Source: a virus
Strand: one strand, 5' to 3'
DNA: 25,556 nt
Virus record (IMG/VR): IMGVR_UViG_3300006925_000132
Span: 1 to 25,556 of that record
This document shows positions 5,976 through 11,749 of the stretch, one piece after another (within the stretch, counting starts at the first letter, position 1; the number at the start of each line of letters is the position of its first letter). The notes under the pieces are model-generated. The model did not search any database, was not told the origin of the DNA, and saw nothing but the letters and a program-made list of their open reading frames with translations. The position numbers and the translations under genes were made by a program.

Positions 5976-7397
5976 TCACATGTTCAATTTAAGTCCATGT
6001 TCCTTTACTTCTTCTATGTCTTTAAGATTTATAATATTGTATTTCTTAACTAACTTATTTACATCAGCCATTAAATTAAAGCCAGATGTATCACCATGCG
6101 CACCAAACACATGCATGTCTGATACCCATATTCTTCTAGCTGGTTGTGTACCTAGCCACTCTAAAGCTGGACCGTCTACAACATTACCAAAACCTGAATG
6201 TCTATCTAAATACTTTTCAGTTACACGTTTACCATTCTTAGCAATGATACGTAAGTTACCTATGTCACCAGTACCATTGTACATAGCAATAGTAACTGCA
6301 GGTAATAGCTGCATAATTTCTAAGATATCTTGACCATCAAATGACATAGAACCTGAAGCATCAATAAGTATTGTGCCACCAAGTGCTGTCATTTTTTGTT
6401 TGAATATCTTTTTATCTATACAGTATCTACTAATATATTTTGGATTGTAACCAAAGTCAGATGGTCTGTATGCTCTACCATTTTTAAGTCTACCTTGCAA
6501 ATTAACAGACAAAGGTGGTTTATGTGTAAACATTTCACCCCATTGACCTGTACCTTGACTACTGTTATACAACATTTCAGCTATATCGTTTCTTGTACGT
6601 TGTTGTAAAGAACCACCACCTAACTCATTAGATTCTTGAGCTTCACCTTCACCTTCATCCATACCAGGTGCGGTATGTTTTGGTTTAGGTTTGTACACTT
6701 CATCATGCTCAGGTTCATCTCTGAACATATCTAATATTAGACTTAATTGTTCTGCATACTTTTGTACTTTACGATAGCTAATTGTCTGACCGTAACCATG
6801 ATTAGTAATACTTTGAAAGAATCTAGTGATAGTTCTTTCTGCATAAATAATCTGTTGTTTACGGTAATCAGTAACTGTATCATCATCTCTTATCATGGCA
6901 AAACAAGATGACATTACAACCCATTCATCATTGTATTTATAACTAGCATACCTACGGTTAGTATCATTGTCTGGTACTTTCCATTTGCTAGCTAAACCCA
7001 TAAGTATTATTTCTGCAATACCTGATTCATAAACTAACTTCATAGTTTTTTGTTGTAATGTACCTAAACATTGTGATGGCTCAGATAACGCAAGTTTGTT
7101 CTCGTATAAAAGATGGTTAACTCTAACTTCTTCTAGTACATGAACAGCTTCTGCACGTACACCAGGCTTTAGCTTACCCATAGTTTTAGGACTCCACTTG
7201 GCATGACCAAGTTCATGTCTACGTATCATACGACTATGATTGATACCACATTCCGAACACTCTCTGTCGAGTGGAACTGTCATCTGTCTGTTGAGATTAT
7301 CTGTAGAACCTTCGGGACTATTGTTAATAGTACCTACTACTTCCCACTTCTCACCAGTAACAATTTCTGGATATGGATAAGCTTTGCTGTTAGGCAC
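5976..7397 (-). CDS. HExxH metallopeptidase-like + von Willebrand A protein (CobT/DUF2201-like)
   Basis: A 473-residue two-domain protein. The N-terminal part has CSEC (47-50) and HELGH (61-65) followed by LEEVRVN at 88-94, an arrangement like gluzincin zinc peptidases (HExxH plus a downstream Glu). A low-complexity acidic linker (MDEGEGEAQESNELGGG, about residues 244-262) leads to a vWA domain: ILIDASGSMS gives the MIDAS DxSxS (Asp346), and WVSDMHVFG near residue 425 supplies the later Asp. The usual MIDAS Thr is not obvious. Such proteins partner with MoxR-type ATPases, as in CobS/CobT chelatase and MoxR-vWA pairs, and the ATPase is encoded immediately upstream with an 8-base overlap. The start is GTG 7397. 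Role in the phage: probably ATP-driven remodelling or metal insertion; the substrate is unknown. Confidence 0.8.
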   Translation of the reverse strand: MPNSKAYPYPEIVTGEKWEVVGTINNSPEGSTDNLNRQMTVPLDRECSECGINHSRMIRRHELGHAKWSPKTMGKLKPGVRAEAVHVLEEVRVNHLLYENKLALSEPSQCLGTLQQKTMKLVYESGIAEIILMGLASKWKVPDNDTNRRYASYKYNDEWVVMSSCFAMIRDDDTVTDYRKQQIIYAERTITRFFQSITNHGYGQTISYRKVQKYAEQLSLILDMFRDEPEHDEVYKPKPKHTAPGMDEGEGEAQESNELGGGSLQQRTRNDIAEMLYNSSQGTGQWGEMFTHKPPLSVNLQGRLKNGRAYRPSDFGYNPKYISRYCIDKKIFKQKMTALGGTILIDASGSMSFDGQDILEIMQLLPAVTIAMYNGTGDIGNLRIIAKNGKRVTEKYLDRHSGFGNVVDGPALEWLGTQPARRIWVSDMHVFGAHGDTSGFNLMADVNKLVKKYNIINLKDIEEVKEHGLKLNM

Positions 7398-8103
7398 GAG
7401 CTAATGTAACAGCATCTATTAATTCTTCTGCTTTGTCTGCAAAGATTAACTTAGCTGCTTGTTCAGGTGTGAAACCTTTACCTTGTAGTGCAAAGAACTC
7501 TGTCCATGCACGTACTGAAATACGTTCCTCATCATCTTCTACCATTGTTGTGTCATTGATTACACCGTGCCACTCATCTGGAAACTGTTCCATTGCTTTA
7601 GGGTGTATACTGTCAACATATATTTTTACAGGGAATCTATCTTTTAACGCTAGTGGCAATGACTCAGGTGGACTGTTCGTAGTAGCTACGACTTGAAAGC
7701 CTTCAGCTGGACGTACTGTCTCCTTAGTATCATTGTTCAATGTCAACATTGCTATGTCTTGGTCATCAAGAATAGCGTGTAGAAATGTCATAGCATCTGG
7801 TGAAGCATGGTCTATCTCGTTGATAACCAATCTACCACCATTACGCCATGCTTGAATAGCAATACCATCATGCCATTCAAAGCCACCGTCTTTAGCAGGC
7901 TTATAGAAACCTTCTAAGTTAGCAGCTGCCGTATCTTCTGTCATAGTAATCTGATAAACATTAGCTTTACCGTCCATATCTAATGGAGTGCTTTGCTTAA
8001 CAGCACTGTATGTTTTACCTGTACCTGGTGGACCGTATAGTAATGTTCTACGTGTCTTACCTAGCACAGATGATATCATCTTCCAACAATCATTGTTGCT
8101 CAT
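7390..8103 (-). CDS. MoxR/CobS-type AAA+ ATPase
   Basis: A 237-residue AAA+ protein. Walker A is GPPGTGKT (24-31); the Walker B region is LVINEIDHA (92-100), where Asn95 takes the place of the usual Asp before the catalytic Glu96; sensor 1 is VVATTNSP (Asn143); and ALKDRF (Arg156) is a probable arginine finger. It is compact, with a short C-terminal lid and no extra N-terminal domain. MoxR-type ATPases form hexamers that remodel a vWA-domain partner, and such a partner overlaps its 3' end here. AAGAGGAG lies upstream of the ATG at 8103, which also overlaps the previous stop (ATGA). CobS-like ATPases occur in marine phages, but cobalt chelation cannot be concluded from this sequence. Confidence 0.88.
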   Translation of the reverse strand: MSNNDCWKMISSVLGKTRRTLLYGPPGTGKTYSAVKQSTPLDMDGKANVYQITMTEDTAAANLEGFYKPAKDGGFEWHDGIAIQAWRNGGRLVINEIDHASPDAMTFLHAILDDQDIAMLTLNNDTKETVRPAEGFQVVATTNSPPESLPLALKDRFPVKIYVDSIHPKAMEQFPDEWHGVINDTTMVEDDEERISVRAWTEFFALQGKGFTPEQAAKLIFADKAEELIDAVTLARA

Positions 8104-8408
8104 AGTATCTCCTCTTTATAGTTAGGGACAAACCGACAATATATATCTATCTGTCCAGTTTTATTTCTTCTTTGTTGTATCTCAAACTTACCTTTGTCTG
8201 ATAAGTGTGCAATATTACGCTGAGTCATAGACTCAATGTTTGCTTTAACACCACTAATCCACTTGTCTTTAGTAGATATAATGAACCATTGTTCTGGTGA
8301 TGATAAAAGTATTCTTACTTTGTCATCTGTTAATAGACTAGGTTGTTTACCTTTTCTATTTAGATATGGTTCAGGTGGTGTAGCAGCTTGCATTCCTTCA
8401 GGCATCAT
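8100..8408 (-). CDS. Hypothetical protein, 102 aa
   Basis: Not recognised. After a Pro-rich N-terminus (residues 1-28) the protein shows a compact domain, LLSSPEQWFIISTKDKWISG then SMTQRNIAHLSDKGKFEIQQRRNKTGQIDIYCRFV, whose helix followed by a basic beta-hairpin would suit a winged-helix or small DNA-binding fold. AAAGGAG lies 8 bases before ATGATG at 8408-8403; either ATG could be used. It overlaps the upstream gene by 11 bases and the MoxR gene by 4, so it belongs to the MoxR/vWA translational unit and may be an adaptor for it. Confidence 0.65.
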   Translation of the reverse strand: MMPEGMQAATPPEPYLNRKGKQPSLLTDDKVRILLSSPEQWFIISTKDKWISGVKANIESMTQRNIAHLSDKGKFEIQQRRNKTGQIDIYCRFVPNYKEEIL

Positions 8409-8877
8409 TGTCTTGCTCCTTTAGGAAGTCTTCTGCATCATCGCCAATATGTGTAGCATGATGCATAACATTATCAACAGTCATGTCAATAAGTTTATCT
8501 TCGTCATCTACTCTATTAGCTTGAATAGATGTTGGTTGCATAGCTAACCAATTTTGAAATAACCCAATCTCTACTGCTTGCTCATATATATCTTCTATAT
8601 CTTGTCGCGTATATGTATCTTTCTCTAGATACATTGGATTACTATTAATGTAATCAGCCATAGTTTCTGCACGTGCATGAGTTACTATTTCCATGCCACG
8701 ATTAACAGCATTAATTAAACTATCTGCCCATACTTCAACACGATATATCATATGTCTACCGTCATTGTCGTCTGGTATAAACGTTTTGTCATTAACACTG
8801 TCATCAGCCATATAGTTAGCAACAATATAATACTTATGCATATCGCGCTTTCTACTGGACAATCCTATTACTTCCAT
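8398..8877 (-). CDS. Hypothetical acidic protein, 159 aa
   Basis: Not recognised. An acidic soluble protein; YYIVANYMADD and MIYRVEVWADSLINAVNRGMEIV near residues 16-65 read like an alternating beta-alpha fold, followed by a helical half and a very acidic C-terminus (DDAEDFLKEQDNDA). There are no cysteines and no catalytic motif. AAAGGA lies 8 bases upstream of the ATG. It is the first gene after the large structured gap at 8878-9129 and the start of the cluster leading into MoxR and the vWA protein, so any control by that structured region would act on this whole cluster. Confidence 0.65.
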   Translation of the reverse strand: MEVIGLSSRKRDMHKYYIVANYMADDSVNDKTFIPDDNDGRHMIYRVEVWADSLINAVNRGMEIVTHARAETMADYINSNPMYLEKDTYTRQDIEDIYEQAVEIGLFQNWLAMQPTSIQANRVDDEDKLIDMTVDNVMHHATHIGDDAEDFLKEQDNDA

Positions 8878-8897
8878 TATATTTCCTTTCTTTTATA

Positions 8898-9120
8898 GTC
8901 GACTTCTCTCGAACCTCTTGGCAGAGAGAGAAGGAGACATGACTGAGTGGTATGTCGTAGGGCAACGATGTAACTCAGTCACACTCCAATAGCTACGTAC
9001 GTGTAGCTTGTAACACACCTTCATAGTTTCTTCGCCTAAGCTACTACTTACTATTACTACTATGTGCTACAAGCTACTCACAGAATCACTTGCGTGACTT
9101 TGGGCTATGCTGTGAATAGC
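8898..9120 (-). other. Highly structured intergenic region (possible cis-RNA)
   Basis: A 252-base gap (8878-9129) with no gene but dense pairing. Stem 1: CTTCTCTC (8903-8910) with GAGAGAAG (8926-8933), extended through a GA/GA internal loop by GTC/GAC. Stem 2: TGACTGAGT (8940-8948) with ACTCAGTCA (8973-8981), enclosing TCGT/ACGA. Stem 3: GTAGCTTGTA (9003-9012) with TACAAGCTAC (9068-9077), then CAC/GTG after one mismatch. Stem 4: GCTA plus TCACAG (9073-9083) with CTGTGA plus TAGC (9110-9120), enclosing TCAC/GTGA around a GCAA tetraloop on the leftward RNA. Stems 3 and 4 share bases 9073-9077, so they exclude each other. This could be a leader, attenuator or processing element for the MoxR/vWA cluster. 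Confidence 0.6.
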
Positions 9121-9129
9121 TAGCGTTAG

Positions 9130-9339
9130 TTAATCTACTAGACTTGATAGTCCTGATATGCTAAACATACTTGGTTTATAAGATTTAAATTCTATATCAC
9201 CATCGTTGTCTACATTACTTACCATCATATCTATCTGTGCAATAGCGTCTTCCATTGTTACGTCACCATTAAAGGTAAAGTCAACTGATAATATATTCTC
9301 ATCACGCCTTGCGTTACTATCTACATATTTGTATGTCAT
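9130..9339 (-). CDS. Hypothetical small acidic protein, 69 aa
   Basis: Not recognised. A small acidic protein with a possible beta-alpha-beta core: NILSVDFTFNGDVTMEDAIAQIDMMVSNVDNDGDIEFKSY, then a hydrophobic C-terminus (FSISGLSSLVD). It has no cysteine. AAGGAG is 6 bases upstream of the ATG at 9339. It is the last gene before the large structured gap, so its mRNA 3' end probably lies within stems 3-4 of that region. Confidence 0.6.
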   Translation of the reverse strand: MTYKYVDSNARRDENILSVDFTFNGDVTMEDAIAQIDMMVSNVDNDGDIEFKSYKPSMFSISGLSSLVD

Positions 9340-9351
9340 AGTTTCTCCTTA

Positions 9352-9441
9352 TTATTTTTGTGCTATATACATAGATATAAATAAAAACGCTATTGGAATT
9401 ATTACACCTACTAACATAACTTCTGTTGTTAATTCACTCAT
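9352..9441 (-). CDS. Tiny single-pass membrane protein, 29 aa
   Basis: A 29-residue frame with ATG at 9441 inside the stop of the Api92-like gene (TAATG) and TAA at 9354-9352, 12 bases before the next start. After a polar N-terminus (MSELTTEV) comes one uninterrupted hydrophobic segment (VMLVGVIIPIAFLFISMYIA) and a short QK tail, a typical one-helix membrane peptide. The gene fills an otherwise empty 100-base gap in a tightly packed operon, which supports it being real. It is an early-expressed membrane peptide; a role such as inhibiting superinfection or altering a host membrane protein is possible but only inferred. Confidence 0.6.
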   Translation of the reverse strand: MSELTTEVMLVGVIIPIAFLFISMYIAQK

Positions 9442-10007
9442 TATCTACCAAATTGTTTAATCATATTTACAAATGAGTTAGTATGTTCTTGTTCTACCAT
9501 ACCAAAGTTTTCTATTGGATAATCTGTTCGGTGTGGTTCGGGTAAATCATACTCAAACTCATCAAGAAACTTATTAACTATCTCTACTTTATATGTCTCT
9601 GCTATGTGTTGTAATAATAAAAATGGTTCACCCCATGCAGTTTGAAATGTAAGAACAATACTTTTATCGTCTTTACTTATTATTTCAGTGTCTCTGTCAC
9701 CCCATTTAGTACCCCAGTTAAGATACTGCCAGTCAATAGAGTTAGTACATTTATATTTTTCTTTTAACTCATCAAGTTTCATATCTAATACTGGACGTCT
9801 AGTACCGTCATCATCTTCATACCAATTTCTATATCTAACATCATCAATAGTTATTGAACCACTATGTATATCTGTTAATTCTGAAGGTGTTGGCATTGTA
9901 TTAGCTAAATAAAATACACCTTCGTTAATAGTTATATCATCATATAATTCATCTAAACTATTTTTATCTCCTGTAATTACTGCGTTATTTGTTACCCAAT
10001 TAGGCAT
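9441..10007 (-). CDS. Api92-like / ferredoxin-fold (DUF1281-type) protein
   Basis: A 188-residue protein that opens with MPNWVTNNAVITGDK, the hallmark start of the Api92-like/DUF1281 family, and later has YLNWGTKWGDRD and LTFQTAWGEPFLLL, the paired N-WGTKW and TAW-P motifs of the same family. The fold is ferredoxin-like and the biochemical function of the family is not established; members are common on phages and plasmids. GAGGAGG lies 5 bases before the ATG, which also overlaps the previous stop (TAATG). Its own stop overlaps the start of the tiny membrane protein. Confidence 0.8.
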   Translation of the reverse strand: MPNWVTNNAVITGDKNSLDELYDDITINEGVFYLANTMPTPSELTDIHSGSITIDDVRYRNWYEDDDGTRRPVLDMKLDELKEKYKCTNSIDWQYLNWGTKWGDRDTEIISKDDKSIVLTFQTAWGEPFLLLQHIAETYKVEIVNKFLDEFEYDLPEPHRTDYPIENFGMVEQEHTNSFVNMIKQFGR

Positions 10008-10201
10008 TATTCCTCCTCGTTTATAGTTTCTTTATTGATTTGATATAAGAATGCCTCAAGTATCATTGCACTGTGTGAACGTAACTCATCACGCACTCTA
10101 TCATTTTTACTCCAGTTAAGTAAGTCTCTTATTAACCATAAGATTATCCTCGTTAACTGTTTGTTGTTTAATAATTGTAATTTTTCTATAGCTTTATCCA
10201 T
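10007..10201 (-). CDS. Hypothetical small helical protein, 64 aa
   Basis: Not recognised. Mostly helical: LQLLNNKQLTRIILWLIRDLLNW is amphipathic and hydrophobic, followed by a charged helix (RDELRSHSAMILEAFL) and an acidic tail (INEEE). It has no cysteine. A good AAAGGA ribosome site precedes ATG 10201, and the stop is coupled to the Api92-like gene (TAATG). It begins just after the hairpin at 10214-10258, which would therefore lie in its 5' leader. Confidence 0.6.
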   Translation of the reverse strand: MDKAIEKLQLLNNKQLTRIILWLIRDLLNWSKNDRVRDELRSHSAMILEAFLYQINKETINEEE

Positions 10202-10213
10202 TGTATCCTTTCT

Positions 10214-10258
10214 TAGACAGCTTCGTGCTGAACCCGTGAGAGCGAAGCACGAAGTCTA
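10214..10258 (-). other. Intergenic hairpin
   Basis: CTTCGTGCT (10221-10229) pairs with AGCACGAAG (10246-10254) around a 16-base loop; a further TAGA (10214-10217) pairs with TCTA (10255-10258), leaving CAG as a 3-base bulge on one side. It occupies the whole gap between two small leftward genes. There is no U-run. The 16-base loop starts with GAA and ends with CGA on the given strand, as does the loop at 4168-4183. Confidence 0.6.
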
Positions 10259-10271
10259 TCTTATCTTTTAA

Positions 10272-10475
10272 TTAAAAGGGTGAATCTTCAAAGATAAACT
10301 TTGACGCTGTTATATTTAATGCGTCTAAGTCACTTGCTATCTTTGCGTCAACTAATCCCTCATGGTATGCAGTTATTGCATTTTCAATCATCGTGTTTAG
10401 TTTATTAATTTCTGCAGCATTTAATATAGGTTTGATTATATCTAATGCATTTTTAATTTCGATTATGTTATCCAT
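10272..10475 (-). CDS. Hypothetical small helical protein, 67 aa
   Basis: Not recognised. A helical, slightly acidic protein with heptad-like spacing (IIEIKNALDIIKPILNAAEINKLNTMIENAITAYHEGL), suited to dimerisation or binding another protein, then ALNITASKFIFEDSPF. There is no cysteine and no nucleic-acid motif. AAAGGA is 8 bases before ATG 10475. Hairpins lie on both sides (10507-10534 and 10214-10258), so the gene could be released as its own mRNA if those are processing sites. Confidence 0.6.
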   Translation of the reverse strand: MDNIIEIKNALDIIKPILNAAEINKLNTMIENAITAYHEGLVDAKIASDLDALNITASKFIFEDSPF

Positions 10476-10506
10476 AATATTCCTTTCATAGTGTTATCTA
10501 GTATAC

Positions 10507-10534
10507 ATACATGCCTGACTTAACAGACATGTAT
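10507..10534 (-). other. Intergenic hairpin
   Basis: ATACATG (10507-10513) pairs with CATGTAT (10528-10534); after a single C/A mismatch, CTG (10515-10517) pairs with CAG (10524-10526) around a six-base loop. It lies in the 116-base gap between the genes starting at 10475 and ending at 10592. The rest of that gap is AT-rich with no gene seen. Confidence 0.5.
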
Positions 10535-10591
10535 ATAATATTTATCTTGAGCAATTACATATATGATTATGTACTTTGTTTATACAATAAC

Positions 10592-10831
10592 TCATCTGAA
10601 TGCCAATCGCATTTGTGTTAACTTACTTAATGGTCTACGAGATACTTCCCATAGGTCTTGTCCATTCATATATGCTTGGTTAGCACAGTCAACGTAATGA
10701 ATGTTAAGTGGATACTTAATTAGTTCTCCACTACTATCTCGTTTCGTACCTGGTTTATAGTATGCATCTTTATGAAAGATTATAGGGTACGTACATACTC
10801 TACATATTTTCTTAGTTTTAAATTTAGTCAT
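10592..10831 (-). CDS. Small zinc-binding protein, 79 aa
   Basis: CRVC (about residues 10-13) and HYVDC (about 45-49) give CxxC...HxxxC ligands for one zinc; the middle is basic (FHKDAYYKPGTKRD) and the tail RRPLSKLTQMRLAFR is strongly basic, so nucleic-acid binding is likely. AAAGGA precedes ATG 10831. I do not recognise the family. It is one of the first genes downstream of the leftward promoter, a place where phages often encode host-takeover or transcription-modifying proteins. Confidence 0.65.
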   Translation of the reverse strand: MTKFKTKKICRVCTYPIIFHKDAYYKPGTKRDSSGELIKYPLNIHYVDCANQAYMNGQDLWEVSRRPLSKLTQMRLAFR

Positions 10832-10902
10832 AACTTAATTCCTTTCTATTGACTAATTACTTTATAGTAAGAACATATTATTTCTTTACGCCTCTTTCTG
10901 CG

Positions 10903-10952
10903 ATATGTTCTATAGTATCTACCAAAGGGGTTGATAGATACTAACAACATAT
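10903..10952 (-). other. Long two-part intergenic hairpin
   Basis: Outer stem ATATGTT (10903-10909) with AACATAT (10946-10952); inner stem TAGTATCTA (10913-10921) with TAGATACTA (10935-10943); then CC/GG with a small loop and a TTGA bulge on one side. The outer-inner-bulge plan is like the three hairpins at 11.34-11.68 kb, but the sequences differ. It fills the 127-base gap between the genes ending at 10959 and starting at 10831. Confidence 0.6.
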
Positions 10953-10958
10953 AGTTGT

Positions 10959-11276
10959 TTAGAAGTTAGCTTCTTCAGCTTCCATAACCTCTACTTCTAC
11001 AACCTCAGCTACATTAACTTCGGTCTTAGGACCTTTGTAATATAGTGATGTTGGGCTTTGGTTATGTAACTCGAGCAGTTGCTTTTCAGCATCGTATTTT
11101 TGTTGTAACAAAGCCGCAACTGTTGGCTCTGTTTTATCTAAGTGTAACCACATAGTGTTAGTAGTTTTCTTAGTTTTGCTGTATCTAGGCATAGCTGGTT
11201 GTAATCTATCCTCAAATGGTAGTTCTTTACCAGTTACGCCACATATAGGTGTTACCCATTCTCTTGTAGTTGCCAT
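10959..11276 (-). CDS. Hypothetical protein, 105 aa
   Basis: Not recognised. The N-terminal half has VTPICGVTGKELPFEDRLQPAMPRYSKTKKTTNTMWLHLDK, a basic segment that could fold as a small beta domain; the middle is helical (AALLQQKYDAEKQLLELH); and the C-terminus is Val/Glu-rich and very acidic (VEVEVMEAEEANF). It has one cysteine. AAAAGGAGG nine bases before ATG 11276 is one of the strongest ribosome sites in the window, which suggests high expression. A hairpin (11336-11392) lies in its leader. Confidence 0.65.
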   Translation of the reverse strand: MATTREWVTPICGVTGKELPFEDRLQPAMPRYSKTKKTTNTMWLHLDKTEPTVAALLQQKYDAEKQLLELHNQSPTSLYYKGPKTEVNVAEVVEVEVMEAEEANF

Positions 11277-11335
11277 AATAATAACCTCCTTTTATTATTG
11301 TTAATTTGTTATTTATAGCTGATATATACATTTTA

Positions 11336-11392
11336 TATATATCTAGAGTCTTTCTGACCCCGTGGGTCGGAAGAAAGACTTTGAGATATATA
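11336..11392 (-). repeat. Repeated hairpin, copy A
   Basis: Outermost TATATATCT (11336-11344) pairs with AGATATATA (11384-11392); next AGTCTTTCT (11347-11355) pairs with AGAAAGACT (11372-11380); next GACCC (11356-11360) pairs with GGGTC (11364-11368) around CGT; GGA (11369-11371) is bulged. This gives 23 base pairs with two small interruptions. The middle stem, inner stem and GGA bulge are the plan shared with copies B and C. It lies in the leader of the 105-residue protein gene. Confidence 0.8.
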
Positions 11393-11396
11393 CAAC

Positions 11397-11483
11397 TCAT
11401 ATGTTCATTATGTGACAAACCTCGCAATAGATAACGCTATTTTTATTTGGGTGGTCATTAGAACAAGTGTATTTATTAGGCAT
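11397..11483 (-). CDS. Tiny zinc-finger-like protein, 28 aa
   Basis: ATG 11483 is preceded by AAGGAGATACT, a textbook ribosome site, and the frame ends with TGA at 11399-11397. The 28 residues contain CSNDH (Cys7, His11) and YCEVCH (Cys20, Cys23, His24), enough ligands for one zinc finger, with a polar Asn/Lys-rich linker between them. Similar very short Cys/His peptides are common early phage genes. It sits between two copies of the repeated hairpin and directly downstream of the leftward promoter, so it would be among the first proteins made. It could bind nucleic acid, including the neighbouring hairpins; that is speculation. Confidence 0.6.
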   Translation of the reverse strand: MPNKYTCSNDHPNKNSVIYCEVCHIMNI

Positions 11484-11510
11484 AGTATCTCCTTAACATA
11501 ATATAGAATC

Positions 11511-11544
11511 AGACGTTCTGACTCTATGAGTCGGAAGAACGTCT
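11511..11544 (-). repeat. Repeated hairpin, copy B
   Basis: AGACGTTCT (11511-11519) pairs with AGAACGTCT (11536-11544); GACTC (11520-11524) pairs with GAGTC (11528-11532) around TAT; GGA (11533-11535) is bulged on the same side as in copies A and C. It lies in the leader of the 28-residue zinc-finger-like gene. Confidence 0.8.
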
Positions 11545-11550
11545 TATGCT

Positions 11551-11640
11551 TTAGTGTGTAGTTATATATAGATTACATATCCTTACAAGGGAACTTAAAG
11601 TAACCATATATCTCTTTAAATTAAAGCATCTAGTATTCAT
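11551..11640 (-). CDS. Possible tiny ORF, 29 aa
   Basis: An open frame from ATG 11640 to TAA at 11553-11551 lies between hairpin copies B and C, in the same position that the zinc-finger-like peptide has between copies A and B. The peptide is basic and slightly hydrophobic. Its only ribosome-site candidate (AGAAGG) is too close to ATG 11640; an internal ATG at 11607 has AAAGAG upstream and would give 18 residues. Coding is doubtful; it may simply be spacer. Confidence 0.2.
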   Translation of the reverse strand: MNTRCFNLKRYMVTLSSLVRICNLYITTH

Positions 11641-11678
11641 ACCTTCTGACTCTGTGAGTCGGAAGAAGGTATGTATAC
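11633..11678 (-). repeat. Repeated hairpin, copy C
   Basis: GTAT (11633-11636) pairs with ATAC (11675-11678); after a T/T mismatch CATACCTTCT (11638-11647) pairs with AGAAGGTATG (11664-11673); GACTC (11648-11652) pairs with GAGTC (11656-11660) around TGT; GGA (11661-11663) is bulged. It is the copy nearest the leftward promoter, starting about 35 bases into the predicted transcript. Confidence 0.8.
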
Positions 11679-11720
11679 AAGAAGATATATTTTTCTATAA
11701 GCTTCTGTAATTATGTACCT

Positions 11721-11749
11721 ATTACAAGTGTATGACTAGCATATGTCAA
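11721..11749 (-). promoter_or_regulatory. Leftward sigma70-type promoter
   Basis: On the leftward strand, TTGACA (11749-11744, perfect -35) is followed after exactly 17 bases by TGTAAT (11726-11721, five of six -10 bases). Transcription would start near 11714 and run into hairpin C. It is the best promoter match found in the window by eye and probably drives the whole leftward (early) arm. Confidence 0.7.

Noticed and set aside
8894-9120. tRNA or tmRNA gene in the structured gap
   Set aside because: No T-loop (GTTCRANNC) or cloverleaf spacing on either strand; the stems do not match a tRNA.
4155-10258. Kink-turn motifs from GA...GA loop ends
   Set aside because: The GA pairs are on the strand opposite to the predicted transcript, so the leftward RNA would carry UC instead.
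11227-11427. 66-residue leftward ORF
   Set aside because: It overlaps hairpin copy A and the better supported 105-residue gene, and its sequence is low in protein-like features.
11336-11678. CRISPR array or simple direct repeats
   Set aside because: The copies share structure more than sequence, spacing is irregular and spacers are coding or AT-rich.
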